Shown: piece by piece, positions 56,911 through 64,000 of the stretch
Numbering within the stretch: position 1 is the stretch's first letter
Layout: each line of letters starts with the position of its first letter
The notes under the pieces: generated by a model
Told to the model about the DNA's origin: nothing
What the model saw: the letters and a program-made list of their open reading frames with translations, nothing else
Database searches by the model: none
NCBI GenBank assembly: GCA_036874045.1
Contig: CM072335.1
Location: forward strand, 1,074,001 to 1,138,000
Reading direction: 5' to 3'
Source of the DNA: Cymodocea nodosa
Taxonomy: Eukaryota; Streptophyta; Magnoliopsida; Alismatales; Cymodoceaceae
DNA length: 64,000 nucleotides
Translations under genes and position numbers: made by a program

Positions 56911-57866
56911 CCCCTTTACCAGTTTCACTATATATATGTAAGAATTTAAAGGGGAAGAATCAGTTGATGTAAGTGAATATTTGATACTGGCAAATTAATC
57001 AGTATACCTAAAAGTGAGAAGTTGATGTGGTTTTTTTAAAGGTTTAGCAATCTTATATAATTAGTGACGCTTCATATCGTATTATTTGTTAATAGAGATA
57101 CTTACATTAATTGTAAACTCCATCTGTATCTATGAACTAGAAGTGGTGTCACTTCTTATAAGAATCAAAGGTTTGCTCCTTGGAATGGTAATGTTCATGA
57201 AAAGGGATACAAGTACTTGGACCATGATGATTCACCAAAACTTGTTTCATCGTGATAATACATATTCATTTATATTGGTTTTTTAAGTGCTCAACATTGT
57301 AAAATAAAACTACCCATGAAATTGAACATGGGAGTAAGCCATCTTTCCTACGTACAGGGAGCTGATGAGTCAAAGTAAGGTCTAAGTGATTGAGATATTT
57401 CTTACTCTACAATGAAAGAAGTAAAGAAAGAAAGAAGAAACCATTTTGATGATTGATTGTATACCTAACAATCATCATCGGATGCATGTTGCACTTGTTG
57501 GGAATCAAAGATGGACAACAAAGCAACACAGGAGAGAGTTGATAAAACCATTTCAAAACAAACATACACTCTTGCTTCAAGAAACCATCCACAGGAAACT
57601 CCATCCATTGATTGCTTAATCAATAAAGTTATTCTTAATGGCATGATCAAACCAGAACACATACGATCACAAAACCAGTTTAACATTCACCTACATGTTG
57701 AATTTTGTAACATGGAATTGGATCGAGGGCTTGGCAAATTCGGAATATGGTTGAGAGCGAGCGTCCCAACAATTAATCCACAAACGCCACTTCCGATCTC
57801 ATGGCAAGAGGTGTATTAGTTTGCTGTCATTGTTAAGCCCCGTTCTCCTTCGATTCTTGCCCGATT

Positions 57867-58049
57867 TTGATGCTTCAAAGTCCGATGGATTCCCCTCTTT
57901 GTGCAGAATCGGATTCTGGAGAAGCTTCGGTAAGAATCGGTCGGCGTTCTCGCGGAGGACCTCCCAAGTGCATGGAACTCACTGGGAAACGCTCGCCAAA
58001 CCAATCCATACTTGGGGCGGGATATCTCACAACACCAACAACCGTCTAA
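57867..58049 (+). other. Short GC-rich open frame, unknown
   Basis: A 60-codon frame (starts MLQSPMDSPLCAESDSGEAS) in a GC-richer island upstream of histone H1. Composition is Ser/Gly/Arg-rich (RIGRRSRGGPPKCMELTGKR). It may be a truncated copy of another gene's first exon, or part of a leader. I cannot name a family. Confidence 0.2.
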
Positions 58050-58355
58050 GGCGAACAAAAGCTCGTTGGAAAGCTCAGCTCCGTGACTTTAATGTGGGAG
58101 AAGAAATTTTAAGAATTGGTTGAAAGAATAAGAAGATATTAAGGTTTGAATCGAGGGGAGAAACACACCATATACAAGTCTACCACCTCAGACCCTCATC
58201 TCTATCCAGACCCCCTTGAACAGAACAATTCCTAGCCGTCCATGTGTTTTGATCCAAAGGCCCACGTTTGAAAGTCTTCCAGGTCTCGATCCGAGGGACG
58301 TCCCTCTCCACCAATCAAACCACTCCGTTCCACCACCGCTCGTCTCCTCCACAGA

Positions 58356-58362
58356 TATAAAG
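58356..58362 (+). promoter_or_regulatory. Probable TATA box of histone H1
   Basis: TATAAAG lies 105 bp before the H1 start codon, with a C/T-rich leader following; spacing is right for a start site near 58390. Confidence 0.55.
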
Positions 58363-58466
58363 TCCTGCCTCTCCTCCACCTTCGTCGCCACGCATTTCTT
58401 TCTACTCGTCTTCCTCCCATACCTGTGTGGAGTTCCCAAACCCTAGCTTGGAATTCTTTCTACGTC

Positions 58467-59682
58467 ATGTCTGCGCCGGAAGATGCGTCTGCCCCAGCGG
58501 AGCCGACCGCCCCTAGCTCCGCCCCGGTGGAGCCTGCAACGGTTGCCCCCGATGAGGAACCTGCTGGTAAAGCAAAGAAGGCTAGGGAGCCAAAGGCGAA
58601 GAAGCCGAAGAAGCCTCGGGCTCCTCCCGCTCACCCTCCCTACCTCGAGGTGTGGTACTCGGCATCTTGATCTGTTTTTCTAGCTTTTCGTTCGTAGCGT
58701 AGTTCTAGTTATGGATATTTCGCGTTCAATCGAAATCGGTGTGTTCGAGCTTGTTGGAACCGTAAATTATGGTGGTTACGTTATACATGGATTCTAAGAA
58801 TTTCTTCCTATTGATGGAGAGGAGCTTTTACAGCTGTCGTTTGCATTGTTTTTAGTGGATTTGCCCTCTTGTTGCATTTGAAACCATACGGAAATCTGAA
58901 ATCCAGCAGTTCGTTGTTCGTTATCCTGCTTGTGCTGAACGAAGCCCTGGATTTCACAATTGTTTCTGATTTGGTTGTGTTTGCCGGTACCACAGATGGT
59001 GACCGAAGCGATCGCAAGTTTGAAGGAGAGGACGGGCTCGAGTCAGTACGCGATCGCGAAGTTTATCGAGGACAAGCACAAGAGCCACCTTCCCCCCAAT
59101 TTCAGGAAGCTTCTTCTTCACCAACTTAAGAAGTTCGTTGCGAGCGGCAAGCTCGTCAAGATAAAGAACTCATACAAGCTCCCGGGCGCCAAACCGAAGC
59201 CCAAAGTGAAGACAACCACCTCTGCCGCCAAGCAAAAGCCGAAGGCTAAGTCTGCCAACGTTTCTACAAAGCCGGCTTCGAAGCCGAAGGCGGCTGCTGC
59301 GGCCAAGCCCAAGCCAAAGCCCAAGCCAAAGCCGGCTGTAAAGACGAAGGCGGTGGCTAAGCCTGCCACCAAGTCGAAGGCCTCTGCAGCGGCCAAACCG
59401 AAACCGGCAGCGAAGCCGAAGGCGGTGGCCAAGCCTGCCAAGCAGGCCAAGGCGGCAGCTCCTGCAGCGGGGAAGAAGAGGAAAGCATCGGTGGCCACTT
59501 CGAAGCCGAAGCCCGCTGCCCGACCTGCCAAGGCGGCAAAGACTTCTTCGAAAGCCTCTCCAGCGAAGAAGACGTCCGCGGCGAAAGTGAAGGCCGCTGC
59601 TGCGAAGAAGCCGAAGAATGTGAAGTCGGTGGCGAAGTCTCCGGCCAAACGAGCTGGTCTGGCTAGGAAAGTTAAGAAATAG
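58467..59682 (+). CDS. H1: Linker histone H1
   Basis: Two exons, 58467-58649 and 58996-59682 (870 nt, 289 residues). The N-tail is Ala/Pro/Glu-rich, then Lys-rich (KAKKPKKPR). The globular winged-helix domain spans about residues 53-125 (PPYLEMVTEAIASLKERTGS, SQYAIAKFIEDKHKSHLPPN, FRKLLLHQLKKFVASGKLVK). The C-tail is a long Lys/Ala/Pro repeat region (PKPKPKPKP, AKPAKQAKAAA). The intron falls between Glu61 and Met62, inside the globular domain, as in many plant H1 genes. The protein binds linker DNA at the nucleosome dyad. Length and composition are usual for plant H1. Confidence 0.97.
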
Positions 59683-60541
59683 GTGGCTGCTGCGTTGTTT
59701 CAGTGGAGCTTTCTTTTCTTTTTAATGTTTTAATTTTTTCGTGTTTGTGTTTGTAGTTTTTACGCTGGGTTGTAGTGTGGTGTAAATCTTATGATCCGTG
59801 GGGGGTATGTTGGTGCGAACCAATCCTAGAGCGAATTGAGTACAAAGTGCAAGAATTCTAGTTTACGGGCTTGGTATACGTGAGGGTATTTGTAATTTCT
59901 CCTATGATTTTCTCTGTTTTTCTTGTTTCTGTAGTTGGTCCAACTATTGCCGTTGGGTCGCATTTATCGCGCTGCCTTAGTCCGTTCGTGCCATGGGTAT
60001 TTCCGACGTCACGTTCGTGATGGTTTGTGGCGGTTCGTACCGTTTAGCTTTTCCGTGTTAGTTTCTTTTTCTGTCTTTCGTAATTGGATGATTAGATTAA
60101 AACGATAAAATTACGAAACCAGAAACGTTCACCAGACCCACAACGTTAATTTCAAATGCAGTCTGTCCGCTCCGTTAAGAACTCTCGGACGTTATAGAAT
60201 TTGTTCGATTTTGCGTGGCAATTTTTAGTCATAAAAATCGATATTTTTGTTGATTTCGAAATTTTTGGGCCTCCTACGTGTGGTGCGACTCTGATCGTGT
60301 GTAAAGTAAGGGGGGGGAGAAACAGGAATAAGCGACGCAACATCACACTTACGTTCCCTTGCGTGCGGAAAACTGAATTATTTAAGTCACGTATGTTGGT
60401 GATGAATTTTTATATTTTAGATTGTAAATAAATTCGATGGCCCTGCGTTAAAAAATTTCTAACCCTCATACGTTAGTGTTTGATCGAGAACTAAGCATAG
60501 TAGATTATATAATTATGCTTAATTGGCGCAATTTCAAGAAT

Positions 60542-60584
<43 letters not shown>

Positions 60585-61730
60585 CCTTAATTATTTGGTT
60601 TTATTTTCATTTGTAGTTTATGTTAATGTACGACACGAATCATTTTCTAACTTGTATCTTTGAATTTGAATCGATTTTTTTTTAATTTTTAGTGAACTAA
60701 GAATTGAATCGAAACCTATAGATTTTATAAATGATCTTAGGTCAATTCTAATTTGTTAACAATTGGAAGATATGATTCAGTTAGAAAGAATTAGATGAAA
60801 TGGTAAGTGAAATCAATCCTATACCGACGGCCCACAACGTCAATGACAAACTTCCAAGCACATTGATTTACTAAAAATACAAGATCAACTCCGCGTATTA
60901 AAGAAACAATCCATATCTCACAAATTCTCTAGTAATATTGCGCCATGTGTTTGTAAATAATCGACCTACCTTCAGGTTTCCCTTTGTCTACCACTAATGC
61001 AAATCGCAAACACTGCAAAATTTGGCTAATGAAGGAGCAAATGTTGAGATTCATTTATAATACGTTAGCTTAAACATATACCTGCACTGATCCAGCTCAG
61101 ACCAGGTCGTTGGAAAAATTTGACAACGAAAGACGCCAGGGAAACACCCACATGTGAGATGTGACGTTATCTTACAGATGACGCTTAAAAAGGTGGCGAT
61201 CATGTGCAACCAGAGATGTTTACAGTTTTTGGTAAAACCAACAAATTTACGAATAGATGCCTCATCTCATTGTAAAGCTTCTGAAAATCTTTGAACCGGA
61301 AACGAAACTCACCAAATAAGGTAGACTTGTTTCACCAAATAAGAGTGGCCTGTGATAAATTTGTTTCAATAAAGCTTAATATTGAAACCTAATCTAGGAA
61401 AGAACCTCTTTAAAAATATGATTCTAGGAGGAATGACCTTGCCGCTATACAGATCCCGTGTGGTGCGTAGAGAGCATGCCCCATCCCACATGAAATGTGC
61501 GCAACAATCAATCATATCATCCTAACCTTTCTCTGTATCAAGTAACCTTCATCTTCATATACAACCATTTCTCTCAAATACCACATACTTTTACCAACAC
61601 GAAAACTAAACTTTTGAGAGATATAAGCCCCTGAAACTCCGCTCTACTCTGCAATGGTCAACAATAATCTCAGATGATCTGCCCTGTTAAGTATTAGCAA
61701 AGAAAAGCATCTAAGAATAACCTGTGGAAG
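59683..61730. other. Convergent spacer between H1 and TZP
   Basis: 3' ends of histone H1 (+) and TZP (-) face each other across about 2 kb. It contains a (TA)n(TG)n microsatellite at 60541-60584. I see no gene. Confidence 0.5.
60541..60584. repeat. (TA)n(TG)n compound microsatellite
   Basis: About ten TA units followed directly by about eleven TG units. Confidence 0.95.
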
Positions 61731-64000
61731 CTAAAAATTTGCTTTCCTCCTCTGTTGGAGTTTCTTGGTAATTTCTTCTTCGGTAGGCAGCTTTTTACCA
61801 CTTTTAAGTGTTGCAGACCACCAATCATTAAGTTCATCCTGAAAGCAACATGGGGGAACAACAAGGTCAAAAATGCCTTCATATTCAATCAGCTTTTTTC
61901 GTGAACATCCCATAGGCACAGACGATCGCCTCCTGTAATCATGGATGGAATACCACATAAATCCTAATTTCAGTTCTTAATTTGTGGAATTTAGAGCAGA
62001 ATTATTTTTGTTTGTTTCCAGCACTAGAATAACATGGGTCACATTGGTGTATAAGCATGTAAATATGATTGATATAAGCAGATTGAAATAGCTATGCCAA
62101 TAAAGTTATTATCACCTGATCAGAAGGCCCATATTGAAGCCAGTAACATACCTCAATGAAATCGTTGTTTGAAACAAATCTAAAATCAATCGAGCATTTC
62201 AAACCCACTATGTCCACAGAAACATGACTTCTAGGACGTTCATGTGATTTCTCCAATTCCCCTGTAATGAAGATGGCACGTCAACAAGGACATATATATT
62301 TGATAAGCATTTCCTGCAGTCACTGCCAAACCAACATAAATAAAATCTCCTATTTTGTTGCTTAGGGAACGTTGCCGCCCATTAACATGTGAAAAGGGAA
62401 AGTATAAACATTACCGCATATGCAGGCCACCCGGTAACCACTCCTTCCAGTGCCTCCCTCATGCTTCCCAAGTCGCACTCGAAGAAAATACCCTTCAAGA
62501 TTTGAACGTGATTTCATCCCCCTGCCATGAACACAAGAAATGTTTTACTTGTGAAACGAAACAGAGGATTAGTTTGTATTATTCCCTTCAGCACCAACAT
62601 AAAAATAATATTTAAACCAAAAAAGATAGATTAAAAAAAAAAGCAGGTTCATCCATCGGGGGCAATGGGTGGGAGAAAAAGAGAAAACAGAAAACAACAC
62701 ATAACCGGGAACTGCTCACTCCCTAGTTGCCCTGATAACTTAATAAATAACATCTCCAGCAGAGCCCTCAACCCCCAAACCATTAGGATGATCTCGCAAG
62801 GAAGCATGAGACGCCAATGCTTCCACATGCTGGATGATTGATTCCCACCAATCTGAACAGTTGAAGGCTTGAGTCCTGAAAGATCCATCACCCATGCCTC
62901 TCCCGACCCACTTCGATCTCCACCAAATACTTTTTTGTATTATCATGGCTTATTCGTTCTGAAATTATCATAGTCATCATGTACTATGATTTTAAGTCAA
63001 ACCCACAATCACCATTCATGATGACCACGGCACATACTCCCATATACACTGATGCGCCACATGACGATCCAACATAGAAGCATGCCCATATTGCAATACA
63101 AAAAAATTGATCAAATAATGTGCAACACTGAATACAGGTATCTAATTGGTCCAAAGAAAACTAGATGATCCATAACAATCTCACAAAAGTAGATTAGTGT
63201 AAAACTAATTGAAATCATCATCACCTGACTAGTTCTATACGGGACAAACGAAGGCCCTTAATCCCTTCAAAAACTTGGATATGCTTGTCAAACTTTTCCC
63301 TTCTCATAAAGTTATTTACTGGTATAATCTGATAACCTTCTGATTCCTTTTTCCTTGAATGAAATGCAATCTGCTTTCCACTCAACTTTCTTTCTCCTGG
63401 AGAAAGTGCACCACCTCGCACTAAGCTAAAAGCCTTAGTGTCCATGTCGGTTCTTTCATTTTGCAGAAAGTTGAAGCTTGATCCCTCCTTACCATGAATC
63501 TCATGTCTAGCAGGATCAATGGTAGAAGTAGAGTTTAAAGGTTGCTTCTCTATTTCCTTACCATTGACAAATGTAGTGTGATTGGTTTTCTTGAAAAGGA
63601 GTGGACAAGCAATAGCCCAGTGGCCCATCTCAAAACATCGAATGCACAAGCAAGATATAGATGACTTCTGTGTCCCTTCGTACAAATTAATGCTTTTGTG
63701 AAGATCCTCAAGCTCGGAACCCTTGATCTCTGAGCACTCCTTCAAGCCATGCCCCATTTGTCCACAGAAAAAACATGTTACTCTTGCAAATAATGCATTG
63801 TCCACAGGTCCTGATGTTTTTATGTGCCTAAAAGTGTCCAGTCTCTTTGCAAAAGCAGAAGCCATAGGTTCCAAGTTTTTTAACCGTTGAGATGGTAAAA
63901 TAGGCCTCAACCTTGAATTGAGCTTCTGATCATTAGCCATTCCTTTTAATGAACAAGAATCTGAGGGATTACTGGTGTGCTCTTGATTGTCTGTTGTATT
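61731..64000 (-). CDS. TZP: TZP (tandem zinc knuckle and PLUS3 protein), 3' part
   Basis: Four exons are visible in transcript order: >64000-63225, 62521-62415, 62261-62152 and 61838-61731. All junctions are GT-AG and phases agree, and the frame is open to the window edge, so the N-terminal part lies outside. Two CCHC zinc knuckles occur in the first visible exon: CFFCGQMGHGLKEC and CIRCFEMGHWAIAC (both C-X2-C-X4-H-X4-C). The last three exons encode a PLUS3 domain (RSNLEGYFLRVRLGKHEGGT, HVSVDIVGLKCSIDFRFVSN, DELNDWWSATLKSGKKLPTE). This combination is that of Arabidopsis TZP (At5g43630), a nuclear protein that acts with phytochrome B in light-dependent growth and flowering. The stop follows KANF. 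Confidence 0.87.

Noticed and set aside
59118-59648. A 176-codon antisense frame in histone H1 exon 2
   Set aside because: It is the mirror of the Lys/Ala codon repeat and has only low-complexity Ala/Phe/Gly content.
62649-62946. Two overlapping minus frames in a TZP intron
   Set aside because: The flanking exons join in phase without this segment. The content is not recognisable, though an unlisted transposon fragment is possible.
1-64000. CRISPR arrays, operons, bacterial-type mobile elements, tRNA and rRNA genes
   Set aside because: Nothing of this kind was seen. The window is plant nuclear DNA, and no cloverleaf or rRNA core sequence was recognised by eye.

Overview
This window is nuclear DNA of a flowering plant. 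The evidence is split genes with GT-AG introns, several plant-only families (Pol IV/V subunit, CRM splicing factor, LRR-extensin, group IId WRKY, TPLATE-complex subunit), AT-rich spacers and decayed plant transposons. Coding GC is moderate, without the steep GC bias of grass genes. I cannot name the species.

Layout, left to right. 1-3.9 kb: no gene I can support. 3.9-7.0 kb (-): RNA polymerase IV/V subunit 7 with a 2.2-kb intron in its 5' leader. 7.7-15.7 kb (-): a 12-exon ankyrin-TPR protein whose third intron carries MITE-like elements. 16.25-22.5 kb (+): a 9-exon chloroplast CRM-domain splicing factor (CFM3 type), divergent from the ankyrin-TPR gene across about 590 bp. 23.3-26.2 kb (+): a single-exon pollen-type LRR-extensin with a nearly perfect 258-bp tandem array. 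30.1-33.4 kb (+): a 3-exon group IId WRKY gene. 37.2-37.5 kb (-): a likely small basic protein of unknown function. 39.5-50.6 kb (-): LOLITA, the longin-type small subunit of the TPLATE/TSET endocytic adaptor. Its 147 codons are spread over 11 kb because the last intron contains a complete but dead Ty3/gypsy LTR retrotransposon (40859-46344, target-site duplication TAATG). 50.7-57.4 kb: AT-rich spacer with a PIF/Harbinger relic and a Ty1/copia relic. 58.5-59.7 kb (+): histone H1. 61.7-64.0 kb (-): the 3' part of TZP (tandem zinc knuckle plus PLUS3), running off the window.

The genes do not form a pathway; this is ordinary plant gene order. Two themes recur: chromatin and silencing (NRPD7, H1, TZP) and the effect of transposons on gene size. 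I found no clearly new multi-gene system. The points most worth a second look are the intronic retrotransposon that isolates the last 72-nt exon of LOLITA, and the homogenised AGP-like repeat array of the LRR-extensin. All exon boundaries were read by eye from GT-AG sites, reading phase and protein-family continuity.
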